A stretch of DNA of 64,000 nt from Prochilodus magdalenae (lineage: Eukaryota > Chordata > Actinopteri > Characiformes > Prochilodontidae). The stretch covers positions 645,293 through 709,292 of the forward strand of contig JAMWET010003914.1 in assembly GCA_024036415.1 (NCBI GenBank), given 5' to 3'. The position numbers and the translations under genes were made by a program. Shown one piece after another: positions 1 through 12,303 of this stretch (its first letter is position 1; the number at the start of each line of letters is the position of its first letter). The notes beneath the pieces were generated by a model. The model was given only the letters and a program-made list of their open reading frames with translations, searched no databases and was not told where the DNA came from.

Positions 1-130
1 TAAATTGGATTTTTGTAGCTTTTTTTCTTTCTGTCTTTTTTCTTTAACAGAATGTGCTGTTATATTTGCTAACCTGTAAATCTTTATTGAAGATTGTACA
101 TCCTTAATAAATATATCTATTAAAAAAAAC
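1..130. other. Left flank outside the inverted repeat
   Basis: AT-rich sequence with a T-rich tract and an A-run just before the repeat boundary. No coding signal is seen. Homology to the right arm stops at about position 131, so this is unique flank. Under the inversion model it was formerly joined to the sequence now ending at 22,403. Confidence 0.6.
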
Positions 131-274
131 CTTCTGAGAAGAGTAAAGGCTGTTACTGCAGGAAAGGAGGAACAAACTCTATTAATACCCTTGAATTCAT
201 AAGAAATTAATAAGTAGTGTGACATATTTGCATCACCGAAGTCTACAATGGTTTAAAGCAGCTGCTCTCCTCAC

Positions 275-406
275 CGCTCAGGTGCAGTATAATCTCAAGG
301 TGTCGGTCGTATGGGTGATCCTCAGCCAGGGTGATGTAAGTGGCAGAGGCAGACTGAGCGCTTGGGTCTGCATCTGCACGCAGTGCATGGGTTGGGCTCT
401 CGAGAC
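275..406 (-). CDS. vwa5b2: vwa5b2-like coding exon 5, left-arm copy
   Basis: This 132-bp exon has acceptor CTCCAG at 407-412 and donor GTGAGG from 274 downward. It enters in phase 1 and leaves in phase 1, encoding LESPTHALRADADPS...YITLAEDHPYDRHLEI. It follows exon 4 perfectly (a split Gly codon). It differs from the right-arm copy by at least one residue (Thr versus Ile before YITLAEDH). No exon 6 follows on this strand before the window ends. Confidence 0.85.
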
Positions 407-689
407 CTGGAGAGACACGAGACAGGAAGGATAAAGAAAAGCAAGTTGGAATAAAGACAGACAGGTGAAGGTAGGAGTAGTTTGTGTTAATTACTTGCTT
501 TAAAATGTTCTACTTTTTAATGTATTTGAAATCATCAATATACTGTACATATAAATATCTTTGAGCAGATGTACTCAGATAAAAACATAATATAGCACAC
601 AAAACATTATTTTAATGCAAGCTGTCCGTCTCACACTAACTTTCAATTTTGTTTTTAACTTGAAGCCAGCTACGCAAGTTTGTTTGGAG

Positions 690-1115
690 CCTCCTTTGTC
701 AAATCTTTCATTTCATAATGTTCCAAATGTTTTCATTGCAGCCAGGCCAGTTTAGCACCCGGACAGAGCCATGTGGTGTGTCTTATTGAAATAAACAAGA
801 CCTTCTTTGTCTGAATGACAGTATGCCTATCTGCCACTTTATTAGGTACATGTCCTTGTGTCTATACCCAGTGTCCATATTGGTATGTTACTGTGTGTTG
901 TGCTGGTGTGAGTGGATCAGAGACAGCAGTGCTGCTGGAGTTTTTAAACGCCTCACTGTCACTGCTGGACTGAGAGTGGTCCACCAACCAAGAATATCCA
1001 ACCTACAGCATCCTGTGACCACTGGTGAAGGACAGGAAAATGACCAACACCAGCTATGCAGCAGCAGATGAGCTATAGTCTCTGACTTCACATCTACAAG
1101 GTGCGGTTGGAGTGA
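690..1115. mobile_element. DNA transposon fragments inside the left arm
   Basis: Two adjacent relics are seen. Around 690-800 the sequence resembles the 3' part of a DDE transposase gene (on the minus strand, residues like ENIWNIMK); the same family occurs at 51,410-51,960. Around 820-1,115 is a dispersed fish element with phrases such as CTGGACTGAGAGTGGTCCAC. Both recur in the right arm, so they predate the duplication. Confidence 0.55.
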
Positions 1116-2567
1116 GACCCTAAGCTTTTTAAACCAGGGGTCATAGTCCTTAAGATGTTTACCCATGGTTCTTAATTCAGTCCTCAGGAAACCCTAGGCA
1201 GTTCATGTGATAGCTCTAATGCAGCTTCAGTTGGTAATTGTTATAAGGTCTAACTGTTATTCTCGTTGAAACATAGAGATAGTTAAATGTTGTTTTAGAA
1301 TGTGCAGGATTCAATACATAATGCAGAAGACATAACCCAAGTTGGAGTAGTAAGACCAGACAAGGCGGAGTTTAACCTGTACTGAATGTTAAATCCATAA
1401 ATAAACAATTTGATTATTAAAATGTTCAGAGGTGTGTAGCTTATTTTCTTAAACTAAACATCATTTAAGAAGGAGGTCCCAAACTCGTGCATACGACTCT
1501 ATGGTACAGTACTTTGCTGAAATCTGCTACAGTTTCCTGAATTTGTGTGTAACATAGGTTTTCTGGATTATAGTGCCAGCAGGTAACTGCTACACATTTT
1601 AGCGTGGCATGACGAACTTCTCATTCACTCTTGTTCTCTCTCTGTCTCTGCCTTGTCCCAAGGAGCTTGTGGTGGAAGGTGACTGCGGTGAGAATTAAGA
1701 CCCTCCTTTACCTTCTTTGTACTCTTAGATGCTGGCACTGAGCCAAACACACATGCAACAAACACAAGGATGCACAGGTTACACATCACTACCTTTACCT
1801 GTGTCATTCTGAGCAGAAATGCACTTTCCCTCATAGGGTCCAGTGAATTGCCCTCCAGAATGTCTAAATGATTTGTGGAGATGTTACTCAGAGACAGAGC
1901 AGGGTCATTTCATCTCCACAAAGAGAGTAAAGCAATGAGAACAGCCCTGAGCTGAATGCTGATGCATATCATAATCCTGCCAAGTACTATGCTAACTAAA
2001 TTACATGGCAGGCAGTGGTCACCTGACTCTAACAGCCACACTCCCTCATCTAGCCTTGCACCTACAGAGTAGAAGGTTTATAAGCCTTGATTCTCATAGT
2101 TGCGTTTCTCCCCTTCCTCTCTTACTTCATCAGTCTTTTCTCTTGTAGAATTAGTTTTGCCCCATAGTGACCCATACTAATCCAGTTTCTCAATTTTGCT
2201 TATTTGTGATCTCTTCCTGTCTTCTGTCTCATCATGGTCAGGACAAACCTTGTCCTTGTCTGACAGGCAAAGGGTTTTTCATCATGAAGTCGTATTGTCT
2301 GTAGTGGCCTAACATCTATTGTCTTACCATGACATGCATAATGTTTGCCTTGGTCTGACATGGGCTGTTTTAGGACATGATTAACAAATATAACAAATAT
2401 GTACTCCGACCAACCTAACCTAGCAAACCATTTACTACCTATGCTCAAGCTCATGTCAGTCAAGTTACTACATGAAAAAGCTATTTGTTATTTTGTCGTT
2501 GAGTGGGGTTAGGAGGGTTTCCAGCTCCCTTTTTTGGCAGTACTAAATACTGCTAGGACGAAAATAA

Positions 2568-4362
2568 CAGTGTTTTCTTTAGTACTTGTTCCACCGTAGG
2601 CCCGGGTTGCATAGTGGTGCTACATTATGGGTGGGTCCCAATTGCACTCTTAATACTATCCAGGGTTTTAGTATCCAGTATTTAGTTATAGTACAGTTAC
2701 TTATGACACCTAAGTTGAGTATACTCAAAAATCCGCAATGCACACTTAGAACAAGTCAGTGTTTGAGTATGGTAATGATGGACACACTTATCCCCCAGTG
2801 CAATGGAAAAATTAGAAGTTTGGAGTCTGGAAAATGTTTTAAAAAAACGTGGATGATGCGATGGGACCTGACTTAGTTATATAAATAGTTGTATACATAT
2901 TCGACCCAAATCTGTTACAACAGCCTGTAAAAATAAATATATTTCAGTAAATTATGCTTTTAATACAGTCCAGTTTGGTATAACATAAGTTTCATCAATT
3001 CTTGTTAATAGAAAAAATGTTAGTCAAAAAAGTCAGTAAGAAATAATGCAGTATGCTAATATTGTGCTAATACAATGCTGAACTCATATTATTAAGATTA
3101 GTACATAGCACGTACTGTGTAGTATCAGTGTGTAGTGCAAAATTAAGACGCAGCCTGTTTACTATTGTAGGTTCTGTAGGATCTTGAGGCACTTTATGTT
3201 GCCAGCCACGAATGCCATTACATAGAACCTTTTAAATTCACTTTCTGAATCATTTCATCAGAGCTGTTCGAGTCCACAGCATTATTTAATTACTTTTAAA
3301 AACACAACCATTTATAAATGTGTACTATACAAATTTTTTGCATTCTCAGATATGTGTCAGACACCACCACTACATATAAATGTAATATAAAGAAATAGTG
3401 GAATACCGTCCAATTACAGGGCTAATCGAATAAAGACCAATGAGTAAACAGCAGACACTGGTGGTGGTCCAACCCGCTCTCCCAAACTCATCATGCCACT
3501 CCCACCAGTGCCGGAGTGGGCATTTGGAGGAATTCCTAGTGGGCTGTAGTGTTTTGGGTAGCTTATTGTGATTACCATGCCCATATAAGCATATCAGAAA
3601 CGAATGATAAAGATAAAATACACAAAGAAAGCCACCCATTAAAAAAATAAGATGCCTGTTACTGAGAGCGTTTTTTTCTTATTTCCTGTTCCACCTTAAA
3701 TCCTGTTCCACCTTAATTTGATTGCTTGACGTAGCAGTTTGGTTCAGACACCTTTACAAGGGTGCGTGTAACTGCTGCACTATAAGGTGGAACTGAAATA
3801 CAAATAAGAAGCTTTTGATAGATGCAGCGCCTGTACTCAAAGTATGCCGCTTCTACCCTGCATCGTAGCATTAAAGGTAACACATGGACTATAATGACTG
3901 GGTTTAAGTTTAACTTTGTTGTAATGGTGTATCTGTGTGTAAGGTGTGTAGATTATTGTATTGTTTGTTCTTGTCTTTCTACATCTCAGCTGTCTGGTTT
4001 TAACTTGGCATCTTCTCTGGGTTTTGGTTTAGCTTTCTGATTGGTAACTGTAGTTTTGTATCAGAGCTGGTGTGGTGAAGTATGTTGGGTGGTGACTACA
4101 CTGCTGTTAGAACTTGTACTATGGTCTGGTGTAATGACTTCGGATCAGTAATGTGTTTGAAATTTGGATAAAACATGGGGTGGGCTGGTCTGGTCTGCAT
4201 CATGTGACCCCCGGTCTGAAAACAAATCCCACCCAGGCTCTGATCACCAGTGTTTAAGCTATGTTGGTGTTTATTGCTCTGTTATGTGAACTGTTGTGCT
4301 CTGCAGTGTTTAATTGAATTAAGCAGGAATTTTTGAAACGCCAGTGGAATTACGCTTTTAAC
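2568..4362. other. Intron 4 of the vwa5b2-like gene (minus), with a MITE-like insert
   Basis: No open frame with protein character. The stretch at 3,680-3,812 has GTTCCACCTTAA at one end and AAGGTGGAAC at the other, so it looks like a short palindromic element. The same motif pair appears at 15,596-15,855. The rest is AT-rich intron. Confidence 0.5.
3680..3812. repeat. MITE-like palindromic repeat (GTTCCACCTTAA ends)
   Basis: Two copies of TGTTCCACCTTAA at 3,688-3,715 face AAGGTGGAAC near 3,785, about 100 bp apart. Related sequence lies at 14,435-14,500 and 15,596-15,855. No transposase is present, so it would be non-autonomous. Confidence 0.5.
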
Positions 4363-4511
4363 CTGCTAGTAGGCACGCCCCTCGGACCAACAGCTGGAAG
4401 TTCAACTCGTATGGGGCGAGGTTGGTTGCAGGGCTGGAGAACAGAGCATGTGCACACTGTTCATTAACCTCCATCAGCTTCTCCTGCTTACCAGACACAC
4501 CTCCAAAACAC
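4363..4511 (-). CDS. vwa5b2: vwa5b2-like coding exon 4
   Basis: This 149-bp exon has acceptor CATGACAG and donor GTTAAA. It enters in phase 2 (completing Arg) and leaves in phase 1. It encodes CFGGVSGKQEKL followed by YELNFQLLVRGACLLAG, the conserved LLV.GACLLAG block of VWA5B proteins. It joins exon 5 through a split glycine codon. The donor is weaker than consensus. Confidence 0.85.
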
Positions 4512-4807
4512 CTGTCATGAGAGGAATACAATACACAATAAAGAAAGCGGTTGTTAACAGTTATGTTTTGTTAATGATTATGTTGCACAAAATAAATAAA
4601 TAAATAAATAAGTAAATAATATACATACACACACACACACACACATATATATATCATGATTGCCAGATATGCTACCATAATGTTACATTATAACTCTTAT
4701 AAGTATATTACTAAATCTTCAGATATAACAAATAAATAAGAAAAGAAAGGCATCGTCACTTTGTCTCTTCTGCTCTTCCCCCATTTTCAATTTTGGTTGG
4801 TTGAAAC

Positions 4808-4985
4808 CTGGCTCTGACTATAGGTGTGAGCACTTTAGGGTAGGTCAGGTGGATCGCGCCATTCTCTAACGTGGGAAGTTCCAGAGTGGTGCTGATGACT
4901 ACTGAGACCATCTCCATAGGAGCGATGAGTCCTATGCCTACAATGAAGGTTGTCCTCTCCAGATCCTCATCCAGCAGGAGGTGAC
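4808..4985 (-). CDS. vwa5b2: vwa5b2-like coding exon 3
   Basis: This 178-bp exon has acceptor CTGTTCAG and donor GTTTCA. It encodes GHLLLDEDLERTTFIVGIG and then LIAPMEMVSVVISTTLELPTL, the core of the VIT-type region shared by VWA5B proteins. It enters in phase 1 (Gly shared with exon 2) and leaves in phase 2. Reading continues open past the donor to a stop at 4,756, so the 3' boundary rests on the match to exon 4 phase. Confidence 0.85.
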
Positions 4986-5999
4986 CTGAACAGGGAATTG
5001 TAAAGAGATAGAGAGGATACACACCCTCAGTGCCTGATAATATGACAAGGACTTGCTGCTGGACTTAAATGTAGGAAATTAAGAGGTCGTATTACTTTGA
5101 CCTGAAAGAAAAGGTCTAAGAGACCTGGATTAAAACTGGAATCATTATAAGGAATATTGAATATTCATGAAATTTATAAAGTGCAAAAATATTCAAGTAT
5201 AAATGTTAAAGGAGCATTATGTAAGATCTTATGTCAAAAATATCTGTGTCTTGCGTTTCAGAGATATCATTTGAAATTTGCATGCTAACCAGCTAGCCCC
5301 AGCCCGTCCTGCATCTGAATACCCTTTTACATTACGCTGAACTGGCCAGCATAAGAGGATGAAGGAGTACACTGCTCCAGTGGTGTATTCTAACTTCTTG
5401 TGAGTCATGTTGAAGGTCTGAAGTTAGATTGTTTAAAGACCGGTAGCTGTTGAAAGGATGAGTTAAGGCACTGATGGTGAAAGCTCTTGGCAAGTGACTG
5501 TAACTACCGCTGCTGCCTGCACTTGGCAAAAATCCATGTTTAGCAGCATTAGTGTTACTTTGTACTGGAGACTCTCCTGGTGAACAGAAGGATGTAGTAG
5601 GAGTGCAGTGTTTCTCCTAGACTGGTAAAGCCAGGTAAAAAACAAAAATTACCAGCCAGTCAAGTTAAAAAAGGGTGACTCAATCAGTAAATTGTCCTCC
5701 TCCATGCGTAAAGCCACCAATGGTAAAACAGACTATAACCGTAAAAAAATGCCTGCCATGACCAGTATTGTCTGCCATGTATTGGTTACATTTTTTCATC
5801 TTTGTTCTACTTTACTTGGCTAAAGAGGGAAAATGATTAAGAGAACTTTTTGTCCAACCAAAAAAAAAAGGTATGTAAATTTAGTTAGTTCAGATTTTGA
5901 TACATAAAACCACAAAAAAAATGTATGCATAGAGGAAAAATGTGGACATGTGTCAGTTCACCTCTAACTTTCTAGGCTTTGTGTTTTCTCGTGTCTCAC
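4986..5999. other. Intron 2 of the vwa5b2-like gene
   Basis: About 1 kb of AT-rich sequence between coding exons 2 and 3, with scattered short A-runs. I see no exon, RNA gene or recognisable repeat in it. Confidence 0.6.
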
Positions 6000-6215
6000 C
6001 GTTGGAACACTGTATGTCTAGGCTGTTTCCTCCACAGCAGGTCCACTCCTTGCCATGGCCACATGAGTTGCTGATGGCTGATCCTGGACAGCAGTCCAGA
6101 CAGCAATCCTCTAGCTTCCTCCGGCTCTGCAACTCCACACTCAGCAGCCTGCTGGAGACCAGCGCCTCGAACCCCACCACCACCTCTCGATCCCCAAGCG
6201 GATACACAAATACCC
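6000..6215 (-). CDS. vwa5b2: vwa5b2-like coding exon 2
   Basis: This 216-bp exon has acceptor AACGCTAG and a strong donor, G then GTGAGA. It encodes VFVYPLGDREVVVGFEAL followed by a cysteine-rich stretch (CCLDCCPGS, CGHGKEW, CCGG). The VFVYPL and VVVGFEA blocks are hallmarks of the VWA5B N-terminus. It enters and leaves in phase 1. The clustered cysteines are open reading and not repeat-derived. Confidence 0.88.
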
Positions 6216-6724
6216 CTAGCGTTTCAGAGAGGGAGGAATGAAGCACACAAAGGAGGATGGAAAGTAACATGATAGAATATGATATGGGTAATTATTATGT
6301 GTGATGTTAGCACGACTAATATGCATAACAGTGTGGGATAATGTTTCACAAGGTAGTGTAACACCATGACATAAAACTGAATGTAACACTATTTTTATCT
6401 GGTTAAACAGATTTAGGTAGGACATGTTTTTGGATGTAGTTGTGTATTCCTATAGCAACGTATTCTTCTAATTTACAGGCAAATGCTTATAAAGGTTCAG
6501 GTCAATGAGAGTTTGTATGTATGGTCCCAGCATACACATGAGTATATGTAAGGTATGGAAACAAGTGGGAAAACAAAATTGTAAAAATTGTGATTATTTT
6601 TGGTATATAAAACCACACAAATAAGTGAACTTTGGTTTAATAAATACAAGACAAATAGCCAATACTAAAACACAATGTGAATGGCAGCTGCTGTGTTCAA
6701 ATGATGAATAAAAGTACCTAATCA

Positions 6725-6726
<2 letters not shown>

Positions 6727-6794
<68 letters not shown>
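6727..6794. repeat. (CT)n microsatellite
   Basis: About 68 bp of nearly pure CT (GA on the minus strand), followed by a short GT tract. It begins roughly 35 bp inside intron 1 after the start-codon exon of the vwa5b2-like gene. Confidence 0.97.
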
Positions 6795-6796
<2 letters not shown>

Positions 6797-6828
6797 GTGT
6801 GTGTGTGCACGTGCATACTCACGCATAC

Positions 6829-6971
6829 CCTCCACAGGTTCAGATTCAGTATTAGCATATGTCAGGTGTGCTGTAATGCCCAGTGAACAACCATTGGCAC
6901 AGGAAGTGATGCGGGAGCTCTTCAGCAGCAGTGGAGCCCATGTGGCACGGTTCCTCAAACCTGGCATTCTC
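6829..6971 (-). CDS. vwa5b2: vwa5b2-like coding exon 1 (start codon exon)
   Basis: The acceptor TTTTGTGCTAG is followed by GAGA and then the ATG at 6,967-6,965. The exon encodes MPGLRNRATWAPLLL, then SCANGCSLGITAHLTY and EPVEG, and ends in phase 1 at donor GTATGC. The MPGL start and the SCANG...LTYxN pattern match VWA5B family N-termini. Because the ATG exon has an acceptor four bases upstream, a non-coding exon must lie further upstream on the minus strand. 16,662-16,900 is the best candidate. Confidence 0.88.
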
Positions 6972-7084
6972 CTAGCACAAAAGCACACACGTACACAAAA
7001 ATGATGATCTCAGCATCTTGCAAACACAACTCAATCTAAAGCTGCAAGGAACATAACAACAAGGCGAAAGCTAATGTGGCATGA

Positions 7085-8410
7085 CTATTAGGATGTTGAA
7101 CAATGCCCAGACACTTCCTCAGAAAGGTCTGATCAGCAGTTTTTAAATCATGTTATTGTGTTCAGATCCTACTTAAGCGACCGCTATTCATTTGTAAATA
7201 TAAATGGTCAATCATTCACTCACACAAAAGTAAAGTGTGGTGTTCCACAGGGATCTGTCTTAGCACCTATATTTTTTACCCTATATATGCTACCCATTGG
7301 AACCATAATCAGAAACCATAACATAAACTTCCACTGCTGTGCTGATGACACACGACTGTATATTTCAGCTAGACCAGATGATCCAGTTCACCTTAATAAG
7401 ATAGAGGACTGTGCCAAAGACATAAAAGAAGGATGTCAAGTAACTTCCTCCTACTGAACCCCGGACAAAACAGAAGTTCTTCTTCTTTGCATTACCACTC
7501 AATCTAAATAGCTTCAATATCAATCCTGATCTGGCCTTCGATGAGCATATTAATAATATCACTAGAATAGCTTTTCTACATCTATAGCTCTCTATTAGTG
7601 CCTAGAATTAACAAAGTTACATCGGGGAGCAGAGCCTTCTCGTACAAGGTCCCTCGGTTTTGGAATAACCTACCAGTCAGTGTTCGGGACTCAGACACAG
7701 CCTTAGTCCAGGCTTAAAGTGTTCGGGACTCAGACACAGCCTTAATTCATGCCTAAAGTGTTCGGGACTCAGACACAGCCTCAGTCCAGGTAATTAGTTG
7801 TTTCTTTCTGATAGATAAAAGGTGCAGGTCTAGGGGTCCACTGACAGAGAGTGTTTGGTAAGCTGTTTGGTGCTGTCGCTGACTTCTCAGGGAGCCCTCA
7901 TGTCTGTGTGACCTTCTGGCTCTCCCTTTTAGTTCTGCTGTAATAGCCAGGCCTACCGGAGTCACTGCTGCACTCTGTTAACACCATATAGTGTGTTCAG
8001 GTATTCTGTCAGAGCTAACAGTCTGTCTGTTCTTTTTGTCTGAGCTAACTTCTGCCCATCCTACGCGTCCTGTTGCTGTTGCTACATCTGCTTTGACTGG
8101 GAGCCACTGATGCCTTTAACCACCACAGAGCTCCTGGCTGTCCCGCACTGTGGAAGCTTGGTCTGCGTCCTGCTGACCCATACACTCCTTTCTTGTGCTG
8201 TCTTGTATCTGGTGTTGACCCGAGGAGGATGGGTTCCCCTATTTGAGTCTTGGTTCCTTGAGGTTTCTTCCTTCCTAACTGAGGGAGTTTTTCCTTGCCG
8301 CCGTCGCCCTTGGCTTGCTCATTGGGGCTCGAACACCAGATTCTTTGTAAAGCTGCTTTGTGACAACATCTGTTGTAAAAAGCGCTATATAAATAAATGT
8401 TGACTTGACT
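7085..8410 (+). mobile_element. Truncated L2-type LINE: RT fragment and 3' end
   Basis: The frame 7,158-7,457 encodes reverse-transcriptase palm motifs typical of teleost L2 elements: FRSYLSDR, GVPQGSVLAPIFF and CADDTRLYIS (normally YADDTQLYIS). Stops and frame changes follow. From about 7,816 the 3' region runs to a tail ending AAAGCGCTATATAAATAAATG. This same 3' region recurs at 50,677-51,372. The element is 5'-truncated and inserted in intron 0/1 of the vwa5b2-like gene in antisense orientation. Confidence 0.82.
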
Positions 8411-10679
8411 TTTTGTATTTTTCTAATTCTAATATTTTTCTCATAACTTAATTATAATTCAAGCGTAATAAACACAACACTCATTTTAGTGTCATACAAA
8501 TCCTACATTTAAATATTTTGTAATTTTTACGCTGTGTTGTATTATTATACAGATATTAAACAAATACACTGTATTTGAAATATTACACACAAGCCTTGGA
8601 TTTTAAATTAATTAGCAATGCTACTTGGTTAGCTGATATTTTGTCATTTTCAAAAGAACATGCTGGTGCTTACATATCATTGCATATCGGATATCAGTTT
8701 TGAGTGTAATGAACTTAACCCCAGCAACATCAGCATCTAGTCATCTAGCTAGTCTTATCGGTCAGTCTGCTGTCTGTTCTGCTGCCACAAAACTGATGAG
8801 CTCACACCGTACATTTGTCTGAGGCCATGATAACAGGGTCACCATCAGATCATTTGCTTCAATAACCATTTGGTTTTAACTGCTTTTACAAGTGCCCTGC
8901 CCCCCTCATGATGCTACTCCTCACATCATGCAGCCCAGCAACCACAAGGCCAAGACAGTCACCGTGGCAATGTTCATGTCGATTATTAACAGACTGGTCA
9001 ACAGTGCACAAGAAGTTGTTCTCAAATGCAGACAGCGAGGATAGTAAGACAAACACCGTTTACGGTAATACAGTGTAAACATTGATCAGATTGTGAGGCA
9101 AATTTTATAAATATGTGTCAGTTTTACTCAGTTCACCTCAATTCTCTCAATAAAGAAAACCATACCTTTAGGGTATACATATGCTGTCAGTGTGCAAAAT
9201 ATGTCCCATGTTGGATTGTTTGTCCAGCATTAGTCCGGCTGCCCTTTCTGTTGCTAGCCTTTTTTGGCAACGTATGATGGTCTAACAATTATTCTTCTGG
9301 AAATGGTCTTTTCTAGAGTTATAAGATAATATGATATTTACACATCTTCTTTTTCACCTTCAGTTTGAGAAGTGAGTAATAATTCTCTCCTTCTACTAAA
9401 GTCTTGGGAATATTGGGCAAGTTTTCAGATTGCCATATATGCTACGGCATATAGTAAAGTCAAGAAAGACAGGAGCTTGCTACTAGATAGGCTAGATAAC
9501 CATGTAGGAGTAACAGGAAAAGCTCTTTCATGGTTCAGATCTTAAAAAAAGTAAAGTGTGGCATTCCACAGGGCTCTGTTTTAGGACCTATATTATTTGC
9601 CTTGTATAAGCTACCACTTGGTATCATCAGTAAAGTAAACCTATGTCTTATTATCAACATTAACCAGATTTGAGTTTAAAAAAAACATGCATTTATGCCA
9701 GACTCTAGAAATAGAAATAGAAATTAAATAGAAATAGAATTAAATAAAAGTATAGCTCACATAGCTTTTATACCTGAGATGAGGCTTCAAATCGCTGTTT
9801 AGGTAATAATCTATCTATTATATTCCTTAAACACGAAATAAGACTGTCTCTGTCTGTCTTTTGATGAAAGTTAATATGCTGTACACAAATTATATGTTCA
9901 GTTCATGCTCGGGTTGTCCTTCAAATGTCTGTGCACAGGCCTTATTGAATTAATGGTGTTCTCATTGATTTGTCAAGTTTTACTAATTTTTTAATATTAT
10001 TTTATCCCTGCCACTTTAAGCAGTTCTAACTTGGTAGGGTAGGGATCTCTAAAATGTTATATTTCATGCCAAGCTAAAACATTTCACTGATATACATATC
10101 GTCACTGTCCAAATAAAAACAGGTATCTCCAAAATGTCAACTTTACAGGAGAGGCCAAAAACCTCATATAATTTGAAAGGACATCAATGGAATCAGACGT
10201 CTTACCAAGCAGCTTTGGGTCATTTCTCTTGGTGCATTTTTCACGAAATTTCCACACAGTGTAAAAAACAGCTTGTGCGATCAAATGAGGCAGAAAAGTA
10301 AAATCAACAAAAATGGAGATACGTGTTTTGCTTTGGACAGCGATGATATGCTGGTGGAATTCTACACTTCTTATGATCTGAGAAGTTTTAAAAAAGGTTT
10401 TAAAATGTATAATTTTAAATAAAGCATTTGTTGCAATACTTCCACTAAACCTGGGATAAAAACTAGCTTACACAAGTGTGTGCATCTTGCAGTTCAAATG
10501 AAATCCATCTTACTTTACAACAGCAGATGTGTGTGTGTGTGTATATGTGTGTGGTCAGTAGTGTTTGTTTTCTGCTAATGGTTTTTCGTGTGCTCCCGTC
10601 TGGCTAGCCCAACACCTGCCACCTGGACAGTGAGTCCGCTTACTGAGATTTACTGCACTCAGTGTAAATGTCGCCCTGT
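8411..10679. other. Intronic stretch with a small L2 fragment
   Basis: AT-rich DNA without an open gene. The only recognisable piece is an L2 RT fragment at about 9,465-9,640. A short GT tract lies at 10,530-10,550. Confidence 0.5.
9465..9640 (+). mobile_element. L2 LINE RT fragment
   Basis: Conceptual reading gives DRLDNHVGVTGKALSWFRS, then after a deletion VKCGIPQGSVLGPILFALY and LPLG. This is the same RT region as at 7,158. It is interrupted by a stop and is clearly dead. Confidence 0.7.
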
Positions 10680-10790
10680 CTCTCTCTCTCGCTCGCTCTC
10701 TCTCTCTTTCTCTCTCTCTCTGTTCCTCTCTCACTCTCTCTCTCTCTTTCTCTCTCTCTCACTCTCTCACTCTCTCTCTCTTACTTTGGC
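10680..10790. repeat. (TC)n imperfect microsatellite
   Basis: About 110 bp of TC dinucleotides with interruptions. Apparent serine/leucine-rich open frames across it are artefacts of low complexity. Confidence 0.93.
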
Positions 10791-12112
10791 ACACATAACA
10801 ATGCTTTTATTAGTATATCATTTAAAGAAGAAAGAGTGAGAAATAAAGTCAGTCAAATTATGAAAAACTAGCAGTGTTAGTTTCTTACTGTAAGCAACCA
10901 GATGTCCAAAACTTTAAAGCCTCTAAAAGTTTGCTTACAGAAAGTTATTACATGAAATGGTCATGTCTAGTACATAGTTATATAATATTTTTGGATTTTG
11001 ACCTAAAATAGTCCCCGAAGAAAACCTTTTACTATTGCCTACAATAATTATTGCATAAAAAACTTTGTGAACAAATCTCATTACGAGTCAGTAAACTTCT
11101 GTTATTACCCTTTGCACATCAAACCAATCTGAATGATTTCGTTCACATCTCAACTCTGAATTTTGCAGATCAAATCCCCCCCTACTAATGATCAGAAACA
11201 CATGGCCACAGGAGCCTAAGAGCAGGACCTGTTTTCAAATGTCCCTATCCTAAACCCATCATTCATATCCATCACAGAGGATGCGATAGGAAGAAGGAGG
11301 TTTAATCCCTAACCATAACCATACTGATTGGAAACCATATGTATTGAAACAGCAAATAAAAGCATTTATTTATGGAAACAAGCATTAAAAAAGCAAGGAC
11401 AGTTTATCCCAGTGGTCACAAGTGAGTGTGAGGCTGATTCTTGGTTGCAGTCAGTCTAATATACAACTACATATTTATGATTAATCGTTTGAGAACAAAT
11501 GACCCAACTTTTACTACAGCAAGTTACTTGGTATGTTCTACATTTTATGTACTAGCTCAATGTTGTAGCTGCCGAGGCAAAAAATAGTATAATTAATACT
11601 GTCAACCTTATTTACTGTTTAACACTGAATACTGTCGTTAACTACTGTCGGTCAACGTTTTCTTTCATTCCAGAGGGAACATCAAGCACAGTGAACACTC
11701 ATAATGTGATAACAAATGTCAAAATCATATATCAACACATTTTAATATTTATATGCCATGAGAAGCAGATACTAATACAAATATCCTATTCACACAGGAT
11801 ATCATTTTTCTTCTTCTTCTGGGAAGTCACTAACTTGGATTGCTTGCGTACCCACTGACATTATTACAAGCTCTAATTAGAAGTTCTGAGAATGTCCGCT
11901 CACTGATACTAAGAGCTTCATAACCTTATCCTGTCCTTCACAGGCTGTGAGGGTAGTGATAAGGTTCCTTGGGATGCTGGTTTTCTAAATAGCATAAATA
12001 CCAATGAGTGGCCCTGTTTTTGCTTGACCATATAGTTGTTATTGTAGAACACTAATTCTGAAGCTATTTTAGAGCTAGTCTCTAGGGCCCTGATTATGTC
12101 TATTTTGACACC
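10791..12112. other. No gene seen
   Basis: AT-rich intronic or intergenic sequence. I see no exon, RNA gene or named repeat. Confidence 0.5.
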
Positions 12113-12303
12113 CTAGAACAGGGCTGCCCAGTTCTGGTCCTTTAGTTTTACCTCTCTGACGGGTTTTGCTCCAACTCTAATCTATCACATGTGATCAGAT
12201 AATGATGGCCCTCAGGCGTATCAACATATTAGAGGCGTGTGTGTTGGATCCAAATTTTCCAGGGTGGTACATGTCCAGAACAAGGATTGGGCACCCCTGA
12301 CCT
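12113..12303. repeat. MITE-like element with inverted ends
   Basis: Starts with CAGGGCTGCCCAGTTCTGG and ends with the near-reverse complement (AAGGATTGGGCACCCCTG), about 190 bp in all. It matches the layout of a very common fish non-autonomous repeat whose ends read GGGTGCCCAAxCCTGGTCC. A related, more decayed copy is at 13,568-13,790. Confidence 0.6.

Larger units (their letters stand above)
131..2567 (+). repeat. Left arm of a 2.43 kb inverted duplication
   Basis: The reverse complement of this block recurs at 22,404-24,829. Spot comparison over several hundred bases gives roughly 98% identity, plus small indels such as about 13 bp near 1,800. Both ends are abrupt: at about 131 and about 2,567 the two copies become unrelated within a few bases. 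The arm contains coding exon 5 of the vwa5b2-like gene (275-406, minus) and fragments of DNA transposons (about 690-1,115). No terminal inverted repeats or target duplications of its own are visible, so it does not look like a transposon. A duplicated inversion breakpoint is the simplest reading. Confidence 0.93.

Noticed and set aside
888..1166. 92-codon minus frame, also present in the right arm
   Set aside because: Lies in a dispersed DNA-transposon fragment and has no protein motif.
2200..2463. 87-codon frame conserved in both inverted-repeat arms
   Set aside because: Conservation reflects the recent duplication; no start context, splice sites or family match.
131..2567. Inverted-repeat arms as terminal inverted repeats of a giant transposon
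   Set aside because: The arms contain a host exon whose introns continue natively on one side of each arm, which a transposon model does not explain.
10588..10871. Ser/Leu-rich open frames
   Set aside because: Low-complexity TC repeat.
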